Source: an uncultured Catenibacillus sp. (lineage in GTDB: Bacteria; Bacillota; Clostridia; Lachnospirales; Lachnospiraceae). Taken from it: a stretch of DNA of 58,391 nucleotides. Below are positions 33,198 through 42,042 of this stretch, piece after piece; within the stretch, counting starts at the first letter, position 1, and each line of letters opens with the position of its first letter. Location: contig CAKRHR010000015.1 in assembly GCA_934339005.1 (NCBI GenBank), forward strand, positions 1-58,391, in the 5' to 3' direction. The translations under genes and the position numbers were made by a program. The notes under the pieces were generated by a model that ran no database searches, had not been told where the DNA came from, and saw only the letters and a list, made by a program, of their open reading frames with translations.

Positions 33198-33731
33198 TTA
33201 TTTCCTGAAACATGAACCAACAGCCGTAAGTATGGCACCGGCGAAAATTAAAAAATCACCGATATTAAAAACGATTTTACGGAATTTCTCAGGGCCGAAA
33301 TTGAAACGGACATAATCGGTCACAGAACCTTTGGCGTAACGTTCACATACATTGCTGGCAGCGCCGCCAAGTAAAAGTGTTAAACCTGTTTTTAAAAGAA
33401 TATTACCTTTCTTTCCGGAAGCTGCGACAAGCATACCGCCGATCATACCTAACAAAATCAGCGATACAGCGAGCAACTGCTTTGGCCATTTCTTAAATAA
33501 TCCAAGCATTGCGCCGGGATTGTGAGATTTGGTAATCGTGACATAACCGCCAAGTATCGTCTTGTCTTTATCAACACTTTTTTTAGTCTGAGTATTGTCG
33601 GAAGACTTTGGTGATGCATCAGTGTCAGATTTGTCTTTTGGAAAAACTGTGCTGGCACCATGACGGTTAATGCGATACTTAATGCCGAGGTCTGCACATA
33701 AAAGCAGGGCGGCGAGTAAAAACCATATCAT
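33198..33731 (-). CDS. lspA: divergent signal peptidase II (LspA)
   Basis: LspA cleaves lipoprotein signal peptides after Lgt modification. The 177-residue protein has the conserved Asn in NPGAMLG (residue 71), the catalytic Asp139 in SVTDYVRF and Asp159 in FNIGDFLIF, and four membrane spans. Unusual points are a lysine/serine/aspartate-rich insertion at residues 32-58 after the first helix, and SNVCERYAKG where most family members have GNxxDR. It is transcribed from the minus strand, convergent with the glycosyltransferase. The ATG follows AGGAGG. The call is good; activity with the altered motif is inferred. Confidence 0.82.
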   Translation of the reverse strand: MIWFLLAALLLCADLGIKYRINRHGASTVFPKDKSDTDASPKSSDNTQTKKSVDKDKTILGGYVTITKSHNPGAMLGLFKKWPKQLLAVSLILLGMIGGMLVAASGKKGNILLKTGLTLLLGGAASNVCERYAKGSVTDYVRFNFGPEKFRKIVFNIGDFLIFAGAILTAVGSCFRK

Positions 33732-33768
33732 AGCAAAACCTCCTGTTTATTGAGTTGTATTTATCATT

Positions 33769-33797
33769 ATTATATGATGATTTAAAAATCTATTCAA
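33769..33797 (-). promoter_or_regulatory. candidate promoter for lspA
   Basis: On the minus strand TTGAAT and a perfect TATAAT are separated by 17 bases, about 40 bases ahead of the start codon. Confidence 0.65.
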
Positions 33798-33950
33798 GAC
33801 TTACGGAAAAATTAAATCTGTACAATCTCACCCAAATGATAAATTTTTTAATAAATCCTGCTCATATAATCACTGTGGTTGCATATGCTAACAAAGAAGA
33901 TGAAAAAAATCTAAAAAATGCATGTAATTTATAAAAATTCTATTTTTAAC

Positions 33951-33979
33951 TGGACGGAAATTTAAAATTCCTATATACT
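33951..33979 (+). promoter_or_regulatory. candidate promoter for ftsH
   Basis: TGGACG and TATACT are separated by 17 bases, giving a leader of about 125 bases before ftsH. The rest of the 380-base gap between lspA and ftsH is AT-rich and holds no gene. Confidence 0.5.
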
Positions 33980-34110
33980 AGAACATGGAGTCAAAATATC
34001 TGAAAATAAGTATTTTTAGAATTGTGCGTAAGTTGGCGGGTGCCAGTTTGTATAAAACAGCGGATGACTCATATACAAGGTTATCATTTAAGGAGGATAA
34101 ATACAAATAG

Positions 34111-36051
34111 ATGAAACAGGACAACAAAGATAAAAAGAAAAAGAACTTATCTATGATGATTTTTATTCTGTTCTGTGCAGTATGCCTGTTCCTGATTTTC
34201 CAGATTCTGATTAATCAGGTCAAGGAGAGTCAGCGCAAGGAAATCACATACAGTGAGTTCTTAACGATGCTCAAAAACGATGAGGTAGACACAGTCACTG
34301 CGATGACAGATGGAACATTAGAGATTACCAAGAAGTCAGAAAGTAAGAGTCCATTAAAGATTACTTATTATACAGGACAGTTTACAGATTTGACGCTGGT
34401 TGACCGATTAGAAGATGCCGGTGTAACTTACAAACAGGAAATTCAGAAATCAAGTTCAGGACTTGTGACGATTCTTCTGTATTATGTATTACCGTTTGTG
34501 ATTTTATATGCGGTATTATTCTTTATCATGCGTGGGGTTTCCAAAGGTGGCGGCATGATGGGTGTCGGCAAGAGCACGGCAAAGATGTATGTGCAGAAGG
34601 AAACCGGCGTAACATTTAAAGACGTTGCCGGCCAGGAGGAAGCAAAGGAATCCTTAAAGGAAATCGTGGACTTCCTGCATTATCCGGGCAAATATACAGC
34701 CATTGGTGCGAAACTGCCAAAGGGTGCACTGCTTGTAGGCCCTCCGGGTACAGGTAAGACATTGCTTGCCAAAGCGGTTGCCGGTGAAGCCAATGTGCCA
34801 TTTTTCTCTTTATCCGGTTCGGATTTTGTAGAGATGTTTGTCGGTGTCGGTGCTTCCCGTGTCCGTGATTTGTTTAAACAGGCACAGCAGTCTGCACCAT
34901 GTATTATTTTCATTGATGAGCTGGATGCGATTGGTAAACGCCGTGATTCTGCATATGGCGGTGGCAATGATGAACGTGAACAGACATTAAACCAGTTACT
35001 TTCAGAGATGGACGGTTTTGATTCCTCCAAGGGTATCATTATTCTTGCAGCAACAAACAGACCGGAAATTCTTGATAAAGCACTGCTTCGTCCGGGTCGT
35101 TTTGACCGTCGTATTATTGTTGAGAAGCCTGACCTTAAAGGTCGTATTGATACATTGAAGGTGCATGCAAAGAATGTGCTTTTAGATGAAAGCGTAGATT
35201 TTAATGCCATCGGTCTTGCTACAAGCGGTGCTGTCGGCAGTGATTTGGCAAATATTATTAATGAAGCTGCATTAAATGCAGTTAAGCATGGCAGACGCGC
35301 AGTGACTCAGGCAGATTTATTTGAATCTGTGGAGGTTGTAATTGCCGGTAAAGAAAAGAAGGACAGAGTTTTAAGTGCCAAAGAGCGTGAGATTGTATCT
35401 TACCATGAAGTCGGACACGCACTTGCAGCAGCCCTTCAAAAGCATGCAGAACCTGTACAAAAGATTACGATTGTGCCGCGTACTATGGGCGCACTTGGTT
35501 ATACGATGCAGGTGCCTGAAGAAGAAAAATACCTTATGACTAAGGATGAAATTGAAACAGAACTTGTAACATTCTTTGGCGGTCGTGCTGCTGAAGAAAT
35601 CAAATTTGACTCTGTGACAACAGGTGCAAGTAATGATATTGAACGTGCGACGAAGTTAGCACGCTCAATGGTTACAATGTATGGTATGTCTGAGAAATTC
35701 GGTCTGATGGGCCTTGAATCTATCGAAGACAGATATCTGGACGGCCGTGCAGTGATGAACTGCGGTGAAGCGACAGCAGCAGAGATTGATAAAGAAGTTA
35801 TGCGTATTCTGAAGGAAGCGTACGAAAAAGCCAAAGCATTACTGAGTGCCAATATTGATGCGCTTGATAAGATTTCAGAATATCTGATTAAAGAAGAAAC
35901 AATTACAGGTAAACAGTTTATGAAGATTTTCTATGAAGTTCAGGGTATTGCCTGCGATGAAGATGGCAAGCCGATCGATACAGTCAAGGCTGTGACAGAA
36001 AATACAGAAGCTGCCCCAAATACAATTTCAGAGAATAATAATTATTTATAG
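34111..36051 (+). CDS. ftsH: ATP-dependent zinc metalloprotease FtsH
   Basis: Membrane-anchored AAA+ protease of 646 residues that degrades membrane and regulatory proteins. Two membrane helices (about 15-33 and 125-147) flank an extracytoplasmic domain. Walker A GPPGTGKT is at about 210-217, DELDAIGKRR is Walker B, the SRH region is intact, and the zinc site is HEVGH at 432-436, a conservative change from HEAGH. The ATG follows AAGGAGG. It is a monocistronic unit between lspA and uvrC. Confidence 0.98.
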   Translation: MKQDNKDKKKKNLSMMIFILFCAVCLFLIFQILINQVKESQRKEITYSEFLTMLKNDEVDTVTAMTDGTLEITKKSESKSPLKITYYTGQFTDLTLVDRLEDAGVTYKQEIQKSSSGLVTILLYYVLPFVILYAVLFFIMRGVSKGGGMMGVGKSTAKMYVQKETGVTFKDVAGQEEAKESLKEIVDFLHYPGKYTAIGAKLPKGALLVGPPGTGKTLLAKAVAGEANVPFFSLSGSDFVEMFVGVGASRVRDLFKQAQQSAPCIIFIDELDAIGKRRDSAYGGGNDEREQTLNQLLSEMDGFDSSKGIIILAATNRPEILDKALLRPGRFDRRIIVEKPDLKGRIDTLKVHAKNVLLDESVDFNAIGLATSGAVGSDLANIINEAALNAVKHGRRAVTQADLFESVEVVIAGKEKKDRVLSAKEREIVSYHEVGHALAAALQKHAEPVQKITIVPRTMGALGYTMQVPEEEKYLMTKDEIETELVTFFGGRAAEEIKFDSVTTGASNDIERATKLARSMVTMYGMSEKFGLMGLESIEDRYLDGRAVMNCGEATAAEIDKEVMRILKEAYEKAKALLSANIDALDKISEYLIKEETITGKQFMKIFYEVQGIACDEDGKPIDTVKAVTENTEAAPNTISENNNYL

Positions 36052-36077
36052 CAGAATAATCATTTGAAATGAAAATG

Positions 36078-36130
36078 AACCGCCGTCGGTTTATGAAGCC
36101 TTTTTGGGCGGATGAACTGGTGGCGGTTTT
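36078..36130 (+). terminator. possible terminator after ftsH
   Basis: AACCGCC (36078-36084) pairs with GGCGGTT (36122-36128), followed by TT. The loop is long, 37 bases, and the T-run is short, so termination may be partial. Confidence 0.5.
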
Positions 36131-36178
36131 CAGGTTTTACAGGCAAACTGTGTGGAAATATTTAGCGAGGGTATAAAT

Positions 36179-38035
36179 ATGTTTGATATTGAAGAAGAAT
36201 TAAAAAAATTGCCGGCAAGCCCCGGGGTGTACATTATGCATAATGCGCAGGATGATATTATCTATGTGGGCAAGGCTGTAATTTTAAAAAATCGTGTGCG
36301 GCAGTATTTTCAAAGCAGCAGGAATCTGTCACCAAAGATTGTACAGATGGTCAGTCAGATTGCACGCTTTGAATATATTGTGACGGATTCTGAACTTGAG
36401 GCACTTGTACTGGAATGTAATCTGATTAAAGAGCACCGTCCGAAATACAATACGATGTTAAAGGACGATAAAACATACCCGTATATTAAAGTGACGGTCA
36501 GTGAACCGTATCCGCGAATTATGATGACGCGCTCAATGAAAAAGGATAAGGCAAAATACTATGGCCCATATACAAGTGCAGCGGCTGTGAAGGATACAAT
36601 AGAGCTTTTGCGGAAAATATATAAGCTGCGCAATTGTAACCGTAGTCTGCCAAAAGAAATTGGCAAAGACAGACCGTGTCTGTATCATCATATTCATCAG
36701 TGTGATGCGCCGTGTCAAAACTATATTTCAAAAGAAGCTTACCGTGAAAATGTGCAGGGTGTTATTGGATTTTTAAATGGCAATTATGAGGATGTGGCAA
36801 AAATGCTGACAGATAAGATGATGGCGGCATCCGATGCCATGGAATTTGAAAAAGCCATTGAATATCGTGAATTACTTGGCAGTGTGAAGCGTATTATGGA
36901 ACGCCAGAAGATTACAAGTTCGGAAATGAACGATAAGGATGTGCTGGCCCTTGCAAGAGCCGGGGACGAAGCGGTTGTGCAGGTATTTTTTATCCGTGGC
37001 GGCAAGCTGATTGGACGGGAACATTTTTATGTGACCGGGGTTGAGCATGAAAGCCGGAGTGAAACAATGACAGCATTTGTTAAGCAATTCTATTCCGGTG
37101 TGCCTTTTATTCCTGGAACGCTGCTTTTACAGGAAGATGTGCAGGACCATGAGATTATAGCGCAATGGCTGAGTGAACGCAAAGGTCAGAAGGTGAATCT
37201 GGTTGTGCCGAAAAAAGGCCAGAAGGAGCGTCTGGTTGAGCTTGCGGCGCAAAATGCAAGTCTTGTGCTGACAAAGGATAGTGAACGCATTAAGCGTGAG
37301 GAAGCAAAGACCATTGGTGCGGTGGGTGAAATCAGCAAGTTGTTGGATATTCCGTCAATTGCGCGTATTGAAGCCTTTGATATTTCAAATATGAATGGTT
37401 TTGAAAATGTCGGTTCAATGATTGTGTATGAAAACGGCAAGCCAAAGCGCAATGCTTACCGAAAGTTTAAAATTAAATGGTTTAAAGGACAGGATGATTA
37501 CCGCTCGATGGAGGAGGTGCTCACAAGGCGCTTTATGCATGGCATTGAGGAACGTCATGAACTGGAGGCCAAAAAAGAAAATCCAGCCATGGGCAGCTTT
37601 TCAGTATTTCCGGATTTGATTATGATGGATGGCGGCCGTGGACAGGTGAATGTGGCATTGGATGTATTAGACCGGCTGAATCTGGATATTCCGGTGTGCG
37701 GTATGGTAAAGGATGACCATCACCGCACAAGAGGACTGTATTATCATAATGTAGAAATCCCGATTGACACGAATTCTGAGAGCTTTAAACTGATTACACG
37801 TATTCAGGATGAAGCCCACCGTTTTGCCATAGAATTTCACAGAAGCCTGCGCGGCAAAACACAGGTACATTCTGTGCTGGATGATATTCCGGGCATTGGT
37901 GAGGTGCGCCGGAAGGGATTAATGAGGCATTTTGGCTCCGTTGAAAAAATCAAAGCTGCCAGTGTGGAAGAACTTGCCGCAGCCGATGGCATGAATGAAA
38001 ACGCAGCTACTGCAGTTTATAAATTTTTTCATTAG
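36179..38035 (+). CDS. uvrC: UvrABC system endonuclease subunit UvrC
   Basis: UvrC makes both incisions in nucleotide excision repair. The 618-residue protein has the N-terminal GIY-YIG domain (GVYIMHNAQDDIIYVGKA), a Cys-rich segment, a UVR motif (MEFEKAIEYRELLGSVKRIM), the RNase H-like C-terminal nuclease (FDISNMNG...MMDGGRGQVN) and tandem HhH at the end. The ATG at 36179 gives a standard N-terminus and follows GCGAGGG; the open frame upstream has no conservation. Confidence 0.97.
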   Translation: MFDIEEELKKLPASPGVYIMHNAQDDIIYVGKAVILKNRVRQYFQSSRNLSPKIVQMVSQIARFEYIVTDSELEALVLECNLIKEHRPKYNTMLKDDKTYPYIKVTVSEPYPRIMMTRSMKKDKAKYYGPYTSAAAVKDTIELLRKIYKLRNCNRSLPKEIGKDRPCLYHHIHQCDAPCQNYISKEAYRENVQGVIGFLNGNYEDVAKMLTDKMMAASDAMEFEKAIEYRELLGSVKRIMERQKITSSEMNDKDVLALARAGDEAVVQVFFIRGGKLIGREHFYVTGVEHESRSETMTAFVKQFYSGVPFIPGTLLLQEDVQDHEIIAQWLSERKGQKVNLVVPKKGQKERLVELAAQNASLVLTKDSERIKREEAKTIGAVGEISKLLDIPSIARIEAFDISNMNGFENVGSMIVYENGKPKRNAYRKFKIKWFKGQDDYRSMEEVLTRRFMHGIEERHELEAKKENPAMGSFSVFPDLIMMDGGRGQVNVALDVLDRLNLDIPVCGMVKDDHHRTRGLYYHNVEIPIDTNSESFKLITRIQDEAHRFAIEFHRSLRGKTQVHSVLDDIPGIGEVRRKGLMRHFGSVEKIKAASVEELAAADGMNENAATAVYKFFH

Positions 38036-38068
38036 AGAAATTGAAAGTTATAAATTTGACGAACATGA

Positions 38069-38097
38069 TTTACGTTAAAATGAAATTGTGGTATAAT
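38069..38097 (+). promoter_or_regulatory. candidate promoter for hprK
   Basis: TTTACG and TATAAT are separated by 17 bases, and TGG before TATAAT makes an extended -10. The 15-base string at 38087-38101 is identical to the one before ftsW at 12676-12690. Confidence 0.6.
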
Positions 38098-38154
38098 GTG
38101 ATGAATATAAATCACAAAACAAGCAATCAAGCAATAAAATACGGGAGGGGTTTT

Positions 38155-39114
38155 ATGGAACCATCAACGAGTTACAGCGTCAGACTGTCTAAAGTTGTTG
38201 AACGATTAGGTATTAAGAATCTGAATCCGGAAATCAACACATCTAAAATTCGTATTTATGAGCGGGATGTGAACAGACCGGCTTTGCAGCTGACAGGATT
38301 TTTTGACCATTTTGATAATAAGCGTGTACAGATTATAGGTAATGTGGAGTATGCCTACCTTCAGAAGATGTACAATGATGAGGGAGCAGAGATTATTGAG
38401 AAGATGTTCCAGAAGGGTATTCCTTGTCTGGTATATTGCTGGGACAAGCAGCCAAGCCCTGAGATTGTTGCACTTGGCACAAAGTACAATGTTCCTGTAT
38501 TTTCCACACCAAAGACAACTTCAACATTTATGGCAGATGTGATTCGCGTATTATGTGAAGAACTGGCACCGCGTATTTCTATTCACGGTGTTTTAGTGGA
38601 TGTTTATGGTGAAGGTGTTTTGATTGTTGGTGAGAGTGGTATCGGTAAGAGTGAAGCTGCACTTGAATTAATCAAGCGTGGACATCGTCTTGTATCCGAT
38701 GACGTTGTTGAGATTAAACGTATCGGTAATGAAGAACTGATTGGTACAGCACCGGACATTACACGACATTTTATTGAACTTCGGGGCATTGGTATTGTAG
38801 ATGTCAAATCATTGTTTGGTGTCGGAAGTGTCAAAGAAACACAGTCCATCAGTCTTGTTATTAAACTTGAAGAGTGGAGCCGTGACAAAGAATATGACCG
38901 CCTTGGTATGGAGGAGCAGTACACGGAATATCTTGGACAGAAGGTCGTTTGTCATTCTATTCCTATTCGTCCGGGCCGTAACCTTGCAGTCATTGTTGAA
39001 TCTGCAGCCGTAAATCATCGTCAGAAGATGATGGGTTACAATGCCGCACACGAATTATATCGTCGTGTGACAGGCAATCTTGCACGCAAACGTGAAGAAA
39101 GCATGGAAGATTAA
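38155..39114 (+). CDS. hprK: HPr kinase/phosphorylase
   Basis: HprK phosphorylates and dephosphorylates Ser46 of HPr and Crh, setting carbon catabolite repression. The 319-residue protein has the N-terminal domain, Walker A GESGIGKSE around residue 160, the ELRGIGIVDVKSLFGVGSV signature and the basic C-terminal helix. The ATG at 38155 follows GGGAGGGG. It starts a run with glcK, murB, rapZ, whiA and the crh-like gene, so the kinase and a substrate are in the same region. Confidence 0.97.
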   Translation: MEPSTSYSVRLSKVVERLGIKNLNPEINTSKIRIYERDVNRPALQLTGFFDHFDNKRVQIIGNVEYAYLQKMYNDEGAEIIEKMFQKGIPCLVYCWDKQPSPEIVALGTKYNVPVFSTPKTTSTFMADVIRVLCEELAPRISIHGVLVDVYGEGVLIVGESGIGKSEAALELIKRGHRLVSDDVVEIKRIGNEELIGTAPDITRHFIELRGIGIVDVKSLFGVGSVKETQSISLVIKLEEWSRDKEYDRLGMEEQYTEYLGQKVVCHSIPIRPGRNLAVIVESAAVNHRQKMMGYNAAHELYRRVTGNLARKREESMED

Positions 39115-39179
39115 ATAAAAATGATATAAAATATGAGCAGTCAAAAACTGCAGAAGAAGTATACAAAATAAGCACAACA

Positions 39180-39203
39180 AATAAGCATATCCCAATGCTT
39201 ATT
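39180..39203. repeat. 9-bp hairpin between hprK and glcK
   Basis: AATAAGCAT (39180-39188) and ATGCTTATT (39195-39203) form a perfect stem with a 6-base loop and no following T-run. A second small stem, GCAGT/ACTGC, is at 39137-39151. Possible mRNA processing or attenuation elements. Confidence 0.5.
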
Positions 39204-39238
39204 AAAAATAATATTATTACACCAGGAGGGTATGAACA

Positions 39239-40183
39239 ATGGGAAAAATTTGTTTTGGAATTGATATTGGAGGTACAACTGTTAAAATCGGTATTTTGTC
39301 AGAAGAAGGTCAGATTCTTGATAAATGGGAAATTAAGACAAGAACAGAAGATAACGGTGCACACATTGTTTCCGATATTGCAGAATCTTTAAAGAAAGCA
39401 ATGGCAGAAAAAGGTTACAGCATGGATGATGTGATCGGTGCTGGTATGGGTGTTCCAGGACCTGTTATGGCAGACGGCACAATCAACCGCTGTGTGAACC
39501 TTGGCTGGGGCGTTTACAATGCAGCAGCAGAATTATCCGGATTACTTGGCGTACCTGTTAAAGCGGGTAACGATGCAAACGTTGCAGCCCTTGGCGAACA
39601 GTGGATGGGCGGCGGCAAAGGTTATGATAATGTTGTCATGATTACACTTGGTACAGGTGTTGGTTGCGGTATCATTCTTGATGGTAAGATCCTTGCAGGT
39701 ACAACAGGTGCTGCAGGTGAATGTGGTCATATGACAATTGCAGACCCTGAAGATATGATCTATACATGCGGTTGCGGACGTCGTGGATGCCTTGAAACTC
39801 TGACATCTGCAACAGGTGTTGTTAATATCGCAAAACATCTTGTAGAAACAACAGATAAAGCGACATCTCTCAGGGATTTACCTGAAATCACATCTAAAGA
39901 TATCTGGGATGCAGCAAAAGCAGGCGATGCAGGTGCTCTTGAAGTTGTAGACAAAGTGGCTTACTATCTTGGTAAAGCTATTAATACAATTGCAGTTGTT
40001 GTAAATCCTGAAATCTTTGTTATTGGTGGTGGTGTATCTAAGGCAGGCCAGTTCCTGATCGACAAAGTAGTGAAAAGCTTTCAGGCTCAGACTTTCCATG
40101 CTGTGGAAAATACAAAGATTACACTTGCAACACTTGGCAATGATGCCGGTATGGTTGGTGCAGCAAGACTTGTACTTCAGTAA
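39239..40183 (+). CDS. glcK: ROK-family glucokinase
   Basis: Phosphorylates glucose to glucose-6-phosphate. The 314-residue protein has the ATP-binding GIDIGGTTVKIGIL at the N-terminus, the sugar-binding GNDANVAALGE, and the ROK zinc motif CGCGRRGCLE. The ATG at 39239 follows AGGAGGG with 8-base spacing; another ATG at 39232 is out of frame. Codon use is biased toward highly expressed genes. Proximity to hprK and a crh-like gene suggests a glycolysis/catabolite-control cluster. Confidence 0.95.
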   Translation: MGKICFGIDIGGTTVKIGILSEEGQILDKWEIKTRTEDNGAHIVSDIAESLKKAMAEKGYSMDDVIGAGMGVPGPVMADGTINRCVNLGWGVYNAAAELSGLLGVPVKAGNDANVAALGEQWMGGGKGYDNVVMITLGTGVGCGIILDGKILAGTTGAAGECGHMTIADPEDMIYTCGCGRRGCLETLTSATGVVNIAKHLVETTDKATSLRDLPEITSKDIWDAAKAGDAGALEVVDKVAYYLGKAINTIAVVVNPEIFVIGGGVSKAGQFLIDKVVKSFQAQTFHAVENTKITLATLGNDAGMVGAARLVLQ

Positions 40184-40210
40184 ATAAAATTATGTAGGAG
40201 TTAATCATTT

Positions 40211-41140
40211 ATGGATACATGTTTTTGTCAGAAACTGACAGACATTGTCGGCGAAGATGCCGTTAAATATCAGGAAATGATGAGTCTTCATACAACATTC
40301 AGGATTGGAGGTCCGGCGGATGTTTTAGTAACACCGCCGGACGAAAAATCTCTGATGCGTGCAATCGCACTGTGTCAGTCAGAGCAGGTGCCATTTTTGA
40401 TTATTGGCAACGGCAGTAATCTGCTTGTCAGCGATGCGGGCATCCGGGGTGTTGTATTTCAGATTTATCACACGTTTGAATCCGTGCAGTATGAGGCACA
40501 GGCAGATGGCTCTGTGATTGTAGAAGCAGGCGCGGGCATACTTCTTCCAAAGCTCGCCAGAGAGATTGCAAAACAGGGACTTGAAGGCTTTGAATTTGCT
40601 TCAGGTATACCGGGTACCTTTGGCGGTGCTGTTGCAATGAATGCAGGCGCATATGGCGGTGAGATTGTACAGGTCATTGTCAGTGCAAAGGTTATAGATA
40701 TGGATGGACAGGTGATGGAATTGTCCAGAGAGGAACTGGATATGGGTCATCGCTCAAGTACAGTTCTTAAAAATCACTATATTGTGCTCAGCGCAAAGCT
40801 TCGTTTTAAACACGGAGATATCACACAGATTGAAGAAAAAATCAATGAGCTGTCAGCCATGCGTAAAGAAAAACAGCCATTGGAATATCCAAGTGCCGGC
40901 AGTATGTTTAAACGTCCGCAGGGATATTTTGCAGGAAAACTGATTCAGGATGCAGGACTTAAAGGCTACAGAGTTGGTGGCGCCTGTGTATCTGAAAAAC
41001 ACAGCGGTTTTGTTGTTAATGATGGCGGCGCAAGTGCGGCAGATGTTTATCAGTTAATTCAGGATGTACAAAAAATTGTCTGGGATAAATTCCAGGTGAA
41101 GCTTGAACCGGAGGTTCGGCTGATTGGAGAATTTAAATAA
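40211..41140 (+). CDS. murB: UDP-N-acetylenolpyruvoylglucosamine reductase
   Basis: MurB reduces the MurA product to UDP-MurNAc using NADPH and FAD. The 309-residue protein has the FAD-binding GNGSNLLVSDAGIRGVV, GIPGTFGGAVAMNAGAYGGE, the GSMFKRPQGYFAGKLI motif with its active-site Ser, and the C-terminal PEVRLIGEF. The ATG follows TAGGAG. MurA lies 25 kb away in the division cluster. Confidence 0.97.
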   Translation: MDTCFCQKLTDIVGEDAVKYQEMMSLHTTFRIGGPADVLVTPPDEKSLMRAIALCQSEQVPFLIIGNGSNLLVSDAGIRGVVFQIYHTFESVQYEAQADGSVIVEAGAGILLPKLAREIAKQGLEGFEFASGIPGTFGGAVAMNAGAYGGEIVQVIVSAKVIDMDGQVMELSREELDMGHRSSTVLKNHYIVLSAKLRFKHGDITQIEEKINELSAMRKEKQPLEYPSAGSMFKRPQGYFAGKLIQDAGLKGYRVGGACVSEKHSGFVVNDGGASAADVYQLIQDVQKIVWDKFQVKLEPEVRLIGEFK

Positions 41141-41160
41141 GCGAGAAAGGAAGATTAAAA

Positions 41161-42021
41161 ATGCGTTTTGTTATTGTCACAGGAATGTCAGGTGCGGGAA
41201 AAAGCTCCGTTTTAAAAATGCTTGAAGATGCAGGTTATTTTTGTGTCGATAATCTTCCAATTCCACTTGTTGGTAAGTTTGCAGAGCTTGCATCAACCGA
41301 TTTGGCCAGTGAGATGCAAAAGATTGCCCTTGGTATTGATATACGAAGCGGTGAAGGGCTTGCTAAAATCAAAGAAGCTCTTTCTTCATTGCATATGCTT
41401 GGCATTGATTACGAAATATTATATTTGGAATGCAGCGACACGGTATTAGTGAAGCGCTTTAAAGAAACGAGAAGAACGCACCCTCTTTCAGGTGACGGCC
41501 GCATCGAGAGCGGCATTGCCAAAGAACGTAAAAAGATGAAACCTGTGAAGGAGCTTGCGACATATATTATAGATACAAGTCAGTTATTGACGAGAGAATT
41601 GAAAGCAGAAGTGAGCCGGATTTTTGTGGAAAATCAGGGCTTTAAGAATTTTTATGTGACGATCGTGTCCTTTGGTTTTAAGTATGGCATCCCAACGGAT
41701 GCAGACCTTGTGTTTGATGTGCGATTTCTGCCAAATCCATTTTATGTGGATAGCCTTAAACCAAAGACAGGCAATGACCAGGATGTCTATGACTATGTGA
41801 TGAAGGCGGAGGAAGCACATATTTTCCTTGATAAATTAGAGGATATGGTATCTTTTCTGATTCCAAACTACATCACTGAAGGAAAAAACCAGCTTGTTAT
41901 CGGTATTGGCTGTACAGGTGGCAAACATCGTTCTGTAACTCTTGCCAATGCCTTCTATAAAATCATGAAGGATAAGGATTACGGATTTAAAGTTGAACAC
42001 AGAGATATTCAAAAGAGATAA
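41161..42021 (+). CDS. rapZ: RNase adapter protein RapZ (YvcJ)
   Basis: A P-loop protein of 286 residues with Walker A GMSGAGKSSVLKMLEDAGY, the VDNLPI stretch, and the C-terminal domain with VSFGFKYGIPTDADLVFDVRFLPNPFY and GIGCTGGKHRSV. In Bacillus YvcJ affects competence; in Enterobacteria RapZ senses glucosamine-6-phosphate. The ATG follows GAAAGGAAG, 20 bases after murB. In most Firmicutes yvcK separates this gene from whiA, but here whiA follows directly. Confidence 0.97.
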   Translation: MRFVIVTGMSGAGKSSVLKMLEDAGYFCVDNLPIPLVGKFAELASTDLASEMQKIALGIDIRSGEGLAKIKEALSSLHMLGIDYEILYLECSDTVLVKRFKETRRTHPLSGDGRIESGIAKERKKMKPVKELATYIIDTSQLLTRELKAEVSRIFVENQGFKNFYVTIVSFGFKYGIPTDADLVFDVRFLPNPFYVDSLKPKTGNDQDVYDYVMKAEEAHIFLDKLEDMVSFLIPNYITEGKNQLVIGIGCTGGKHRSVTLANAFYKIMKDKDYGFKVEHRDIQKR

Positions 42022-42042
42022 TATCAGAATGAGGTAGTATTT

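Noticed and set aside
32905..33315. 136-codon plus-strand open frame across the end of the glycosyltransferase gene and the terminator
   Set aside because: It spans a strong terminator and overlaps the convergent lspA; a shadow frame.
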